DNA of 64,000 nt from Streptomyces noursei (GCF_001646665.1 NZ_LWBU01000035.1:62001-126000); one strand, 5' to 3'. Shown: positions 44,331 through 53,097, numbered from the stretch's first letter. Program-made: numbers and translations. The notes: generated by a model from the letters alone, not told the origin.

Positions 44331-44509
44331 GTGGGTCTGGCCTTTCCGGTTCGGGTGTACGGGGGTCGGGGCCCGCGCCCGTGACCGGGTCCGGTCACGG
44401 GGCGGGAAGGGAGCCGAATGCGGGGGGACGGGCCCCGGGGCCGGGAGGCGCCGCCGGGGCCCGTGCGGGCGGCGGCGGCGCTCACGGTCCGGGCCTGTGG
44501 CGGCGCCGG

Positions 44510-45271
44510 TCAGCAGGGGTTGACGCCCGGCAGCCAGGCGTCCGGGTGGTCGATGTAGATGTTGGTGATGTACCCGCCGAGCGCCGGGATGTAGGACCAG
44601 GCGTCGTTGCTGTAGCCCTCCGCGTGCACCATGTCGCCGCGCTTCTGGCACTGCACGTACACCGGAGTCGGCCCGGTGAGGGTGGTGACGACGGCCGCGC
44701 TCAGGCTGGCTTCCGCCCGGACGCGGACGGAGGTGCCCCAGGTGGTGAAGTTGGTGCCGGGGGTGGTGCTGCCGGGGGTGCAGGGCAGGCGTACGCCGCG
44801 CTCCGCCAGGTAGGGGACGGGGTCCATGCCGCGGGTGCTGGAGGTGGAGCTGTGCGCCTCGAAGTGCAGGTGCGGCCCGGTGGACTGGCCCTCGGACCCC
44901 ATCCGGGCGATCAGCTGGCCGCTGGTCACGCGCTGGTTCACGGAGACCAGCCGCTCGTACATGTGGCCGTACTCGGTGACCGTGCCGTCGTCGTGGCGGA
45001 TGCGGATCCACTGGCCGTAGCCGCTGGCGGTCCCGGAGACGATGACGGTGCCGGGTCCGGTGGAGTGGATCGGCGTGCCACGGTTGTTGGCGATGTCGAT
45101 GCCGTCGTGGCCGGAGTGCCACCCCTGGGTGATCGTGCCGGCGGTCGGGCAGGAACCGGCGTAGCCGCTGGGGGCGGCCTCGGCGGCTCCGGCGGTGAGC
45201 GGGACCAGGGCGGTCGCGGCAATCGTGGCGGCGAGCAGGCCGATGGACTTGGTTCGCTGGAGCACGCGCAT
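44510..45271 (-). CDS. Secreted M23 metallopeptidase with a shared C-terminal module
   Basis: A 253-residue exported LytM/lysostaphin-type endopeptidase that would cut peptidoglycan cross-links. After a signal peptide (residues 1-33), the zinc ligands are in GHDGIDIA (His55, Asp59) and GPHLHFE (His134, His136). Residues 175-253 are the SH3b-like module: TTWGTSVRVRAEAS, VQCQKRGDMVHAEGYSNDAW, ITNIYIDHPDAWLPGVNPC. It is closely similar to the end of the NlpC/P60 gene just upstream, so one was probably copied from the other. A GAGGAG site precedes the ATG. Confidence 0.92.
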   Translation of the reverse strand: MRVLQRTKSIGLLAATIAATALVPLTAGAAEAAPSGYAGSCPTAGTITQGWHSGHDGIDIANNRGTPIHSTGPGTVIVSGTASGYGQWIRIRHDDGTVTEYGHMYERLVSVNQRVTSGQLIARMGSEGQSTGPHLHFEAHSSTSSTRGMDPVPYLAERGVRLPCTPGSTTPGTNFTTWGTSVRVRAEASLSAAVVTTLTGPTPVYVQCQKRGDMVHAEGYSNDAWSYIPALGGYITNIYIDHPDAWLPGVNPC

Positions 45272-45375
45272 GGTGACATCTCCTCGTATGGGCGGGTGGG
45301 TGCGGGTGGGGTCCGGACAGGGGTGGTGGGTGGATCGGTTTGCGGGCCGGCGCGCCGGTGCCGGGCGGGGCGGGT

Positions 45376-46257
45376 TCAGCACGTGGGAACGCCGGGCAGC
45401 CAGGCGGCCGGGTCGTCGATGTAGATGTTGGAGATCCACGCGTTGTACTTCGGCAGGTACGACCAGGCGTCGTTGCTGTAGCCCTCGGCGTGGACCATCT
45501 GTCCGTGCGCCTGGCACTGCACGTCCACGGGGGTGGGCTGGGGCAGGCGGGTGACGGCCGGCCTCTGGGTGCCCGGGTCGGGGCGCAGGCCCACGTCGGT
45601 GCCCCACGTCATGAAGCGCTTCGTGCCGGCCGGGGGCTGTTCGCCGCCGACGATGCGGATGGCCCCGGCGTACTGGGCGTTGAGACGTACGTCGCTCACC
45701 ATGACGCGGGTGCCGGACTCACGGGCCTCGACCATCTTGCCGTTGCCGAGGTAGACGGCGATGTGGTGGACGCTGTTCAGGTCGGCGGGGTTCGACCCCC
45801 ACAGCAGCAGGTCGCCCGGTTGCAGTGGGGCGAGCCCCTGGGCAGCGGTGAAGCGGGCGGTGGCGCCGCTCCACTTGGCCTGGTTCCAGGTGCCCTCGGG
45901 CAAGGCGATGCCCGCGCCCTGCCAGGCCGCGTACTGCACCAGGTGCGAGCAGTCGAAGCCCTTCACCCGGCTGTCGTGGGCGCCGGGCCCGCCGCCGGGG
46001 TAGTCCTGGCCGTACGTCGGCCCGTGGATGGAACCCCCGCCCCACGAGTACGGCACTCCGATCTGCGAGCACGCGGCGTTGACGATCGCCTGGGCCTGGG
46101 CGGGTGCCTGCGTGAGCGGGGCGCAGTCGGCGGACGTCGCCGCCCGGGCGGTGGACGGTGCTGCGGCGGTGGCGGCCATCGCCGTACCGGTGCTGGTCAA
46201 GGTGGTGGCGAGCAGCAGTCCTGCTGCCACCGTCAGGGCGCGAGGCGTGCGGCGCAT
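45376..46257 (-). CDS. Secreted NlpC/P60 endopeptidase with a shared C-terminal module
   Basis: A 293-residue exported cysteine peptidase. A signal peptide covers residues 1-29. The NlpC/P60 domain runs from about 55 to 205 with VPYSWGGGS, the nucleophile in KGFDCSHLVQ (Cys103), PGDLLLWG and the His in NSVHHIAVYLG (164/165). Such enzymes split D-Glu-meso/LL-Dap bonds in stem peptides. The final 80 residues repeat the shared module (MTWGTDVGLR, VQCQAHGQMVHAEGYSNDAW, ISNIYIDDPAAWLPGVPTC). It lies between a sigma factor gene and the M23 gene, all on one strand. Confidence 0.93.
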   Translation of the reverse strand: MRRTPRALTVAAGLLLATTLTSTGTAMAATAAAPSTARAATSADCAPLTQAPAQAQAIVNAACSQIGVPYSWGGGSIHGPTYGQDYPGGGPGAHDSRVKGFDCSHLVQYAAWQGAGIALPEGTWNQAKWSGATARFTAAQGLAPLQPGDLLLWGSNPADLNSVHHIAVYLGNGKMVEARESGTRVMVSDVRLNAQYAGAIRIVGGEQPPAGTKRFMTWGTDVGLRPDPGTQRPAVTRLPQPTPVDVQCQAHGQMVHAEGYSNDAWSYLPKYNAWISNIYIDDPAAWLPGVPTC

Positions 46258-46343
46258 GAGGTCCCCCTGGTTCGGCTCTCGCTGTGTACGGGTGGGTCCG
46301 GGTGTGTACGGGTGTGTCCGGGCGGCCGGCCCGGCCGGCGGGC

Positions 46344-47189
46344 TCAGGTGGTCGTGGGTGCCGGCGTGCGTACGGTCGTGGGTGCCGGCGTACCCGCCGT
46401 GGTGGGCGTCGTCGTGGGTGTCGGCCGACCTGTCGGCCGGCGTGTCGTCGTGGACGGCGCCGTACGGGTCCTGGTGGCCCGCGTCGTACGTGGCGGCGTG
46501 TCCGCCGCCGGGTGCGCGGTCGTCGTGGTGTGTTGCCGCGTGGTGGCGGCGGGGTTCGTGGTGGTGACGGATTGGGCGCCCGGTTCGTATGCGCCGAGCG
46601 CGGCGCGCATTTTGGCGAGCCCGCGCATACGGTTGCGCTGCACGGTGCCGCGGTGGGCGCCGAGCCGCTCACCGGCCATGTCGTGGGTCAGCCCCTCGAT
46701 GTCGACCAGGATCACGGCGGCGGCCTCCTTGGGTGAGAGGACACGCAGCAGAGCGGTCGTCACCTCCTCGGCCTCACGGGTGGCGAGACCTCCGTCCCAA
46801 CTCGGTTCGGGCAGCCGGTCGGTGCAGCGCTCCCGCCGCGAGGGCTGCCGCCAGGAGTCGCGCAGCAGGTTGAGAGCGGCGGCGCAGGTGTAGGCGTACG
46901 GCTGGTGCTGACGGACGAGGGCGCTGGCCCGGGCGCGGCCGGAGAGCCGCAGGTAGGTCTCCTGCACCAGGTCGTCGGCGTCGTGCGGATCGCCCGTCAC
47001 GGCCAGCAGGCGGCGGCGGAGCCTGGGCATCACGGCGGTGAACGCCTCGTCGAACTCGGCCGCGGTCATGCGGTCGGCCGTGGCGCCGGTGAGGGCCGCG
47101 GGCTGCTCGGCGCGGTTGGTCGTCGTCGGTACGGTCCGGATGGCCGTGGACGGCGTGTCGGCCGTCGTCGCGGCGAGGGTGTCGGTCAC
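46344..47189 (-). CDS. ECF-type sigma factor with a Thr/Pro-rich tail
   Basis: A 281-residue sigma factor. Region 2 is FDEAFTAVMPRLRRRLLAVTGDPHDADDLVQETYLRL (about residues 46-82). Region 4 is VLSPKEAAAVILVDIEGLTHDMAGERLGAHRGTVQRNRMRGL (about 148-190), where EA replaces the usual R-Q. After a short link, the last 85 residues are almost only Thr, Pro, Arg and Ala, rare for a sigma factor. The GTG start has GGGGGAA upstream. The open frame continues 279 bases upstream through a His-rich 18-bp repeat, so a longer product cannot be fully excluded. No anti-sigma gene is next to it; it probably drives the wall-hydrolase genes downstream. Confidence 0.82.
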   Translation of the reverse strand: MTDTLAATTADTPSTAIRTVPTTTNRAEQPAALTGATADRMTAAEFDEAFTAVMPRLRRRLLAVTGDPHDADDLVQETYLRLSGRARASALVRQHQPYAYTCAAALNLLRDSWRQPSRRERCTDRLPEPSWDGGLATREAEEVTTALLRVLSPKEAAAVILVDIEGLTHDMAGERLGAHRGTVQRNRMRGLAKMRAALGAYEPGAQSVTTTNPAATTRQHTTTTAHPAADTPPRTTRATRTRTAPSTTTRRPTGRPTPTTTPTTAGTPAPTTVRTPAPTTT

Positions 47190-47244
47190 GGTGTTCCCCC
47201 GGTGGTGTGCTTCTCGTGCGATCAGGCGCCCACCGGCGTTGTGG

Positions 47245-47316
47245 TGCTGGTGCGTGCCGTGATGCTGGTGCGTGCCGTGGTGCTGGTGCGTGCCGTGATG
47301 CTGGTGCGTGCCGTGA
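47245..47316. repeat. Four tandem copies of an 18-bp unit
   Basis: TGCTGGTGCGTGCCGTGA occurs four times head to tail with a single substitution in the second copy. It lies in the leader of the sigma factor gene. On the sigma strand, in phase with the sigma frame, it would encode repeats of G-T-H-Q-H-H. Confidence 0.85.
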
Positions 47317-47427
47317 TGGCTCGTGCGGTGCGGAGTGGTGCCGGTCGCTGGTCGTGGTGCTTCGGCCGGTGGTCCGTCCGCTGCCGCGGGCGCTAGGGCG
47401 AGCCCGGCAAGATCCGAAAGAAACGCC

Positions 47428-48087
47428 CTAGGAGCCGGGCCGCGCGGCGGGGCCGTACTTGGCCGCATCCGCTCCGGTGACCAGCGCCCAGTACCGGTCC
47501 CCGTAGGACCAGTGCCACCACTCGGTCGGGTAGTTGACGAACCCTCCGACCGTCATGGCGCGGCACATCAGCTCCCGGTTGGCCCGGGCCTCGGCACCGA
47601 TGTTGGCCGCGGCGGTGCGGCAGCCGCCCTCGCTCTCCTCGGGGGTGGCGTTGACCTCGGTGCCGAGGGGCAGTTCCTCCCCGTCCTCGGTGCACAGGGT
47701 CAGGTCCACCGCGCCGCCGCTGACGTGCGGGGCGACCTCGGGGGGCGAGATGTACGCGCTGGCCAGCTCGCGGATGCGGCTCGGCGGGGCGTCCGGGTGC
47801 GCCGCGCGCAGCGTGGCCGTGTAGGCGTCGAAGTAGTCGCGCTGGAGGGCGGGCGGGCGGAACCCCTCGACCACCAGGAGGCGCAGCCCCCCGGGCAGGG
47901 CGCCCTGGGCCAGCAGGAGCCGGCGCAGGACGTCCGACCGGACGTGTGCGTAGGAGCCGTCGCCGTCGGCCTTGCGGGCGTCGACGCGCAGTGCGGCGGT
48001 CCGCCGGGCGTCGACCAGGGGTTCGCCGTTCTCCGCCACCGGCGTCGCGGCGACGCGCCGGTCCGAAAGCAGGATGATGTCCGTCAC
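47428..48087 (-). CDS. VanX/DdpX-like D-alanyl-D-alanine dipeptidase
   Basis: A 219-residue M15D peptidase without signal peptide, therefore cytoplasmic. It hydrolyses free D-Ala-D-Ala. The zinc site is in APHVSGGAVDLTL (His121, Asp128) and EWWHWSY (Glu189, His192), and the catalytic Arg is in VEGFRPP (Arg77). No vanH or vanA ligase gene is near, so this is more likely recycling or control of the precursor pool than full glycopeptide resistance. The GTG start is divergent from the SARP regulator, with direct repeats between. It is upstream of the sigma factor gene on the same strand. Confidence 0.9.
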   Translation of the reverse strand: MTDIILLSDRRVAATPVAENGEPLVDARRTAALRVDARKADGDGSYAHVRSDVLRRLLLAQGALPGGLRLLVVEGFRPPALQRDYFDAYTATLRAAHPDAPPSRIRELASAYISPPEVAPHVSGGAVDLTLCTEDGEELPLGTEVNATPEESEGGCRTAAANIGAEARANRELMCRAMTVGGFVNYPTEWWHWSYGDRYWALVTGADAAKYGPAARPGS

Positions 48088-48108
48088 GCTCCACAGCGTC
48101 GGGGGGTG

Positions 48109-48160
48109 CTCTGCAGGAGCGATGCAGATCCTCTGCACGACGGGATGCAGCGGTTCTGCA
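48109..48160. promoter_or_regulatory. Direct repeats at about 22-bp spacing in the VanX/SARP divergent promoter
   Basis: CTCTGCA stands at 48109 and 48131, and TTCTGCA at 48154; between them GATGCAG occurs at 48121 and 48144. Each pair is near-palindromic (CTGCA ... TGCAG) and repeats every 22-23 bases, i.e. two helical turns. SARP regulators bind heptameric direct repeats spaced by 11 or 22 bp, so this is a plausible operator for the neighbouring regulator. The rest of the 420-base gap (48088-48507) shows nothing else. Confidence 0.6.
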
Positions 48161-48507
48161 GGGCCCCGACCGCGGCGCGCGCCCGGTGTCGCGGGTGCGG
48201 CAGGATGACGCCGCTCCGGCCGTCCGCCGCTCATCGTCCGTCACCCCGTCACCCGTTCGGGAAGCGGACGGACCGGAGCGGGAGCCGGCACTCATACGGG
48301 GGATGCCGCGCTGCCGTCCCCGGGACGGAACTCGGACAGATTCCGCGTCGTATTGGAGGGAAATCCCACCCAACACCCATCGCTTTCCAGCCAGCTCGAC
48401 AGGTCACCGGTCCGCCGCGCGAAAAGGGCGGTCCGGTAAGCGGCGTGCCTGTCGGTGGGCGCCGGTATGTTGGTCCCCGACCTGCGAGGACGCATCATCC
48501 GGGGGAC

Positions 48508-51500
48508 ATGGTGGACGTTCGCCTTCTGGGACCTGTCGAGGTGTTGAGCGAAGGGGCGCGCGTCGCGCTCAACGGCTCCAAACCGACGTCCATTCTCGCG
48601 GCACTCGTCGTTCACCTCGGCGAGGTGCTGTCCGTGGAGCGGCTGGTGGACCTGGTGTGGGAGGAGGAGCCCCCCGCCACGGCACGGGCGCTCGTCGCCT
48701 CGCACGTCTCCGGGCTGCGCCGCGCCCTGGCGGGCACGGAGGGCAGCGGCGCCATCCGTACGCGTTCGCCGGGGTACGTCGCGGACCTGCCGCGCTCCGC
48801 CGTCGACGCGCGGCGCTTCGAGGACGCGTTCACCGAGGGGCGGGAGGCGGCCCTCGCCGGACGTGCCGAGGAGGCCGCCGACGTCCTGGGGGCGGCGCTG
48901 CGGTTGTGGCGCGGGAAGGACGCCCTGGAGGGGCTCGGCCAGTCCTTCGCCCGCGTGGAGGCGGTGCGCCTCACCGAACTGCGTCTGGAGGCGGCGGAGT
49001 TCCGCTTCGCCGCGGAGCTCGACCTGAACCGCCGCACGGACCTCGTCGCCGAGCTGGTGGCGCACGTCGCCGCCAACCCCCTCCGGGAGCGCCCTCGCGG
49101 GCAGCTGATGACCGCGCTGTTCCGGGCTGGCCGGGTGGCCGAGGCGCTGCGGTCGTACGAGGAGGGGCGCCGCCTCCTCCGTACGGAACTGGGCATCGAC
49201 CCGGGCCCCGACCTGCGCGCCCTGCACCAGGCGCTGCTCCGGGGCGACACGTCCGTGCTGGGTGCCCCGGCCCCCGCCCGGGGCCACGCACGCGCTCACG
49301 CGCACGCCCACCACGCCGCCGGTGTCCGCGCCCAGCACCCGCACGAGCCCGTCTCCGCCCCTGCCCCCGCCCGCGAGGCGCCCACCGGCGCGGCCGCCCG
49401 GACCGGCCTCGCGGAACCGGCCGCCCCGGCCCCGGCGCGGACGGCCGCCTCGCGGGAGGTGCCGCTCCCCCGCCCCCGCCAGGACGCCGACCGCGCCGGG
49501 CAGGGCCCCGCACCCTCCCAACTTCCCCCCGACGTCGCTGATTTCGTCGGGCGCAACGAGCAGATCGCCTGGGCCACCGCCCTGCTGGAGCAGGTCGGGG
49601 ACCCCCTGCGGACCGCGCCGCCCATCGGCGTGATCTCCGGGCGGTCGGGCACCGGCAAGACCGCGCTGGCGGTGCACGTGGGCCACCGGACCGCCGGGCT
49701 GTTCCCGGACGGCCGGCTCTTCGTCGACCTGCGGGCCTCGGACCTGGAACCGGTACGCACCGTGGACGCCCTCGCCCGGTTGCTGCGTGCCCTCGGGGTG
49801 GACCCGGAGACGCCGGCCCGCGACGAGGAGGACCTGCTCGGTCTGTACCGCACGCACATCGCACGCCGCAGAGTGCTGCTCATCCTTGATAACGCTGTCA
49901 GCGAGGCGCTGTTGCGGCCGCTCCTGCCCCCGGGAGGCGGGTCGGCCGTCCTGGTCACCAGCCGTCGCCGGCTGGTCGCGCTCGAAGGCGCCGCCCACCT
50001 GGACCTCGGTGTCCCTCCCGAGTCGCAGGCGCTGGAGCTGCTGGCCCGCGTGGCCGGCCCGGCGCGGCCGGTCATGGAGCCCGGGCAGGCCGCGGAGATC
50101 GTCGCGCTGTGCGGACGGCTCCCCCTCGCGGTGCGCATCGCCGGCGCCCGGCTCGCCGCCCGGCCGCACTGGACGCCCGCGCGGCTCGCGTCCCGCCTGC
50201 GCGACGAGCGCCGCCGCCTGGACGAACTGCAGGCGGGCGACCTGGAGGTGCGCGCCGGTCTCGGGCTGGGGTACGCGGACCTGGGCGCCCAGGAGCAGCG
50301 GGCGCTGCGGCGGCTGGCCCTGATGGACCTGCCGGACTTCGCCGCATGGGTCGCGGCCCCGCTCCTCGACGTGACCGCCGACGAGGCGGAGGACGCCGTG
50401 GAGCGGCTCGTGGATTGCCACTTCGTGGAGGTGGTCCGTACCGACGAGACGGGCCGGACGCGGTACCGCATCCACGACCTGGCGCGTGAGCACGCCCGTG
50501 AGCGGTGCCTGGCCGACGAGGACCGGCAGGACCGGGAGGCGGCGATACTCCGGCTGGTGAACCGCTGGCTGGAGCTGGCACGCGGCGCGGCGGCCCGCGG
50601 CCCGGGCGGCGCGGCGCGGCTGTTCTCGGCGGCCGCGACGGACGCGCCGGCACCGCTGGAGGACGAGCCCACCGCCTGGTTCGCGGCCGAACAGCGGTGC
50701 CTGCTCGCCGCGGTGACGCACTGCGCGGAGCAGGGGATGACCGGGGCCGCGCGGGAGCTGGCCGCGGCCCTGATGGCCGCGTCGGCGGCGCTGTACAACC
50801 AGTTCGACGCCTGGTCCCGGTCCCACGACGTCGCCCTGGAGGCGGTCCGCAGGGGCGGGGACGTGGAGGGCGAGGCGTGGCTGCTGCACGGGCTCGGTCA
50901 GCTCCGTCTGGAGCAGGACCGGTTCGAAGAGGCGTACGCCTTCTTCGAGGGGGCGCTGCGCATCTTCGAGGAGCGGGACGTGCGGCGCGGCCGCGCGGAG
51001 GCGCTGACCGGGATGGGCACGGCCCGCCGCGAGCAGGCGCGCTTCGACGAGGCGCTGACCCTGCTGACGGCGGCGCTCACCCACTACCGGGAACCGGCGG
51101 ACGCGGTGCCCATGGCGCACGCGCTGTACGGCGTCGGGTGCGTGCACCGGGACCGGGGCGACCTCGAGGCGGCGTGGACCGCGCTGACCCGTACGCAGCG
51201 GTTGTACGTGGCGGCCGGGGACCGGCACGGGGAGGCGCTCGCGCTGCGCGCGCTGGGCCTGTACCACCGGGCGCGGGGAGAGCTGGTGGAGGCGGAGGAC
51301 CTGCTGCGGCGGTCGCTCGGCATCTTCGAGGAGACGGGTGACGCGTTCGGTGTGATGTACGCGAGCCAGTCCCTGGCCAAGGTGGAGCTGCGCCGGGGCC
51401 GCATGGCCGACGCCCGGCGGCGCCTGGACCGGTGCCTGGAGATCACGCGGGAGCGGCAGGACGTGTTCGGCGAGGCCCTGGTCCTGCGCACCCTCGGGGA

Positions 51501-51720
51501 GTGGTGTCTCGCCGCCTCCGAGTGGGACGCCGCGACCGGGTACCTGCGCCGGGCCCTCGGCCTGTGGGAGCGGTTGGACCTGCCGCTGTGGCGCGCCCGC
51601 ACCCTGCGGGACCTGGGCTCCGCGGCACTCGGCGCCGGGGACGAGCGGACGGGCGGGGAGCTGCGGGAGGAGGCGCGGCGGGTGTTCGGCGCCCTGGGCA
51701 GCCGCGAGGCCCGGGAGTGA
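48508..51720 (+). CDS. AfsR-type SARP regulator with NB-ARC ATPase and TPR domains
   Basis: A 1070-residue activator. Residues 1-90 are the OmpR-like winged helix of SARPs (VDVRLLGPVEVLSEGARVAL, then RLVDLVWEEEPPATARALVA). Residues 95-245 are the BTAD domain ending LRTELGIDPGPDLRALHQAL. An Ala/Pro/His-rich linker (250-345) leads to the NB-ARC ATPase with GRSGTGKTAL (about 377) and LLILDNAVSEALLRPL. TPR-like repeats fill 740-1060 (ALTGMGTARREQARFDEALT and similar). This is the AfsR layout. ATG or the adjacent GTG are both possible starts. It may control the wall-hydrolase genes on both sides. Confidence 0.94.
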   Translation: MVDVRLLGPVEVLSEGARVALNGSKPTSILAALVVHLGEVLSVERLVDLVWEEEPPATARALVASHVSGLRRALAGTEGSGAIRTRSPGYVADLPRSAVDARRFEDAFTEGREAALAGRAEEAADVLGAALRLWRGKDALEGLGQSFARVEAVRLTELRLEAAEFRFAAELDLNRRTDLVAELVAHVAANPLRERPRGQLMTALFRAGRVAEALRSYEEGRRLLRTELGIDPGPDLRALHQALLRGDTSVLGAPAPARGHARAHAHAHHAAGVRAQHPHEPVSAPAPAREAPTGAAARTGLAEPAAPAPARTAASREVPLPRPRQDADRAGQGPAPSQLPPDVADFVGRNEQIAWATALLEQVGDPLRTAPPIGVISGRSGTGKTALAVHVGHRTAGLFPDGRLFVDLRASDLEPVRTVDALARLLRALGVDPETPARDEEDLLGLYRTHIARRRVLLILDNAVSEALLRPLLPPGGGSAVLVTSRRRLVALEGAAHLDLGVPPESQALELLARVAGPARPVMEPGQAAEIVALCGRLPLAVRIAGARLAARPHWTPARLASRLRDERRRLDELQAGDLEVRAGLGLGYADLGAQEQRALRRLALMDLPDFAAWVAAPLLDVTADEAEDAVERLVDCHFVEVVRTDETGRTRYRIHDLAREHARERCLADEDRQDREAAILRLVNRWLELARGAAARGPGGAARLFSAAATDAPAPLEDEPTAWFAAEQRCLLAAVTHCAEQGMTGAARELAAALMAASAALYNQFDAWSRSHDVALEAVRRGGDVEGEAWLLHGLGQLRLEQDRFEEAYAFFEGALRIFEERDVRRGRAEALTGMGTARREQARFDEALTLLTAALTHYREPADAVPMAHALYGVGCVHRDRGDLEAAWTALTRTQRLYVAAGDRHGEALALRALGLYHRARGELVEAEDLLRRSLGIFEETGDAFGVMYASQSLAKVELRRGRMADARRRLDRCLEITRERQDVFGEALVLRTLGEWCLAASEWDAATGYLRRALGLWERLDLPLWRARTLRDLGSAALGAGDERTGGELREEARRVFGALGSREARE

Positions 51721-51897
51721 CGGGGGCGCAGGGACCGGCCGCGGCCGCCGGGTCGCGAACGGCTCGTGACGGTCGTGCGGCGGCGGGCCGGTTTTCGCCG
51801 GCGCGGCGCTCATACGGGACGTGACCGGTTCCCGTCAGGAGGTCGGAAGCGCGCGGCACCCGCCGCCCGCGGCACACCCGGGGAAAGGGAACGCACG

Positions 51898-52356
51898 ATG
51901 ACGCACTCGTCACCGACACCGACTCACGCACCGCGCCGGCGCGGACGCTTCGGCACCGCCGGCCTGCGGTCACTCGCGGGGCTGCTCCTGGCCGTCGCGT
52001 CGATCCTGATGGCGGGTGCGCAGCCGGCGGCCGCGCACCCGCCGAGCGGATCCGTGCACGTGTGGGCCTCCGACGTCCGGGTGCGCACCTGCCAGAGCAC
52101 CTCCTGCTCCCTGGCGACCACGGAGCGGCTGACCAACGTCCGGGTCCAGGCGTACTGCCAGATGGACGGGGGCGAGGCCGGACGCGTGACGGACGGCGCG
52201 TACACCAACACGTACTGGGTCCAGATCATCACTCCGGGCCGGACGCTGGGCTGGATCTCCGCGGTGTACGCCAGCGGTGGTTCGAACAACTCCCCGGTCC
52301 CCGGCGCACCGGTCGACCACCCCGGTGACGCCACCGTGGACTGCGAGTTCATCTAG
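51898..52356 (+). CDS. Small secreted protein made of the SH3b-like module
   Basis: A 152-residue exported protein: basic N-terminus, hydrophobic core (SLAGLLLAVASILMAGA) and probable cleavage after AAAHP. The mature part of about 100 residues is a single SH3b-like domain: VHVWASDVRVRTCQSTSC, then VQAYCQMDGGEAG, YTNTYWVQI, LGWISAVYASGG and a final VDCEFI. Four cysteines suggest two disulfides. It shares W-A-S-x-V-x-V-R and the C-Q position with the modules ending the facing peptidases. There is no catalytic domain. GGAAAGGGA precedes the ATG. It is likely to bind the wall or compete with the hydrolases. Confidence 0.75.
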   Translation: MTHSSPTPTHAPRRRGRFGTAGLRSLAGLLLAVASILMAGAQPAAAHPPSGSVHVWASDVRVRTCQSTSCSLATTERLTNVRVQAYCQMDGGEAGRVTDGAYTNTYWVQIITPGRTLGWISAVYASGGSNNSPVPGAPVDHPGDATVDCEFI

Positions 52357-52422
52357 TTCCGCCCCTGACGGCACCCGTCACCGCCGTTCGCCCCAACACA
52401 CCCCACGACACCCGAGGAACCC

Positions 52423-52869
52423 GTGAACACTCGACGTCTTCTCAAGGCCACGACCGCCGCGGCCGCCGCCGCCGCGGCCCTGACCCTGGGGTCGCCCGCG
52501 GCCGTCGCCTCGCCCGCGGCCGCCCAGGCCGGCCCCCCGACGACCACCGCCTCGTCCGCCTCGACCGCGTCCGCGGCGGCGACATCGGTCTACATATGGG
52601 CGACCAATGTGAACGTCCGCTATGACGGGGCCGACGCCGACTGCGTCCACTACCCCTCCCGCGGCTCGTGCGTGAAGATCGTCGCCACGGTGTCGCGCAC
52701 GACGGCCGAGGGCATGTGCCAGCACCCCGGCGAGGAGATCGTCGACAGCGGCTACCGCAACCGCTGGTGGACGCTGCTCAAGCTGCCCGACGGCACGATC
52801 GGCTGGGTCAACAACATCTACATCCAGGGCGGCGAGAAGATCGCCGGAGTGCCCGACTGCGGCTGGTAG
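52423..52869 (+). CDS. Small secreted protein made of the SH3b-like module
   Basis: A 148-residue exported protein. The signal peptide (residues 1-35) contains an Ala-only core. An Ser/Thr/Ala linker is followed by the module: VYIWATNVNVRYDGADADC, then VVATVS-like strands, EGMCQHPGEEIVDSGYRNRWW and GWVNNIYIQGGEKIAGVPDC with two residues after the last Cys. NNIYI and GVPDC match the ends of the NlpC/P60 and M23 proteins. It starts 66 bases after the previous gene and is probably co-transcribed with it. GAGGA lies before the GTG. The function is inferred to be wall binding or regulation of the hydrolases. Confidence 0.75.
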   Translation: MNTRRLLKATTAAAAAAAALTLGSPAAVASPAAAQAGPPTTTASSASTASAAATSVYIWATNVNVRYDGADADCVHYPSRGSCVKIVATVSRTTAEGMCQHPGEEIVDSGYRNRWWTLLKLPDGTIGWVNNIYIQGGEKIAGVPDCGW

Positions 52870-53097
52870 GCGGTCGCCGGGTGCGCACCGGGTGCCGGGG
52901 CCGTCCGTGGCGGCGTCCCCGGCACCGGTCGTCAGCCCGGGCACACCGGCCAGGAGCCCGAGGCCGGGCCGCCGCCGGCCTCCGACGGTGCGTCAGCACC
53001 CCTACGGGCCACGGGCCGTGGATCACCCTCTGGTCGTACGCGCGCGAGACCTGCGACCGATGACGGCGGGGCCCGCCCGCTCCTACCGTCGGTGTCC

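Noticed and set aside
43044..48087. c-di-AMP (ydaO) riboswitches before the wall hydrolase genes
   Set aside because: Such riboswitches often precede NlpC/P60 and M23 genes in Streptomyces, but the spacers here are about 85-180 bases and show none of the conserved blocks.
47428..48087. A vancomycin-type resistance cluster
   Set aside because: Only the VanX-like dipeptidase is present. No VanH dehydrogenase, VanA-type ligase or VanRS pair is in the window.
48292..51813. A frame of more than 1100 codons antisense to the SARP regulator
   Set aside because: Same reason: it mirrors the codon pattern of the SARP gene, has no recognisable domain, and covers an unquestionable gene.
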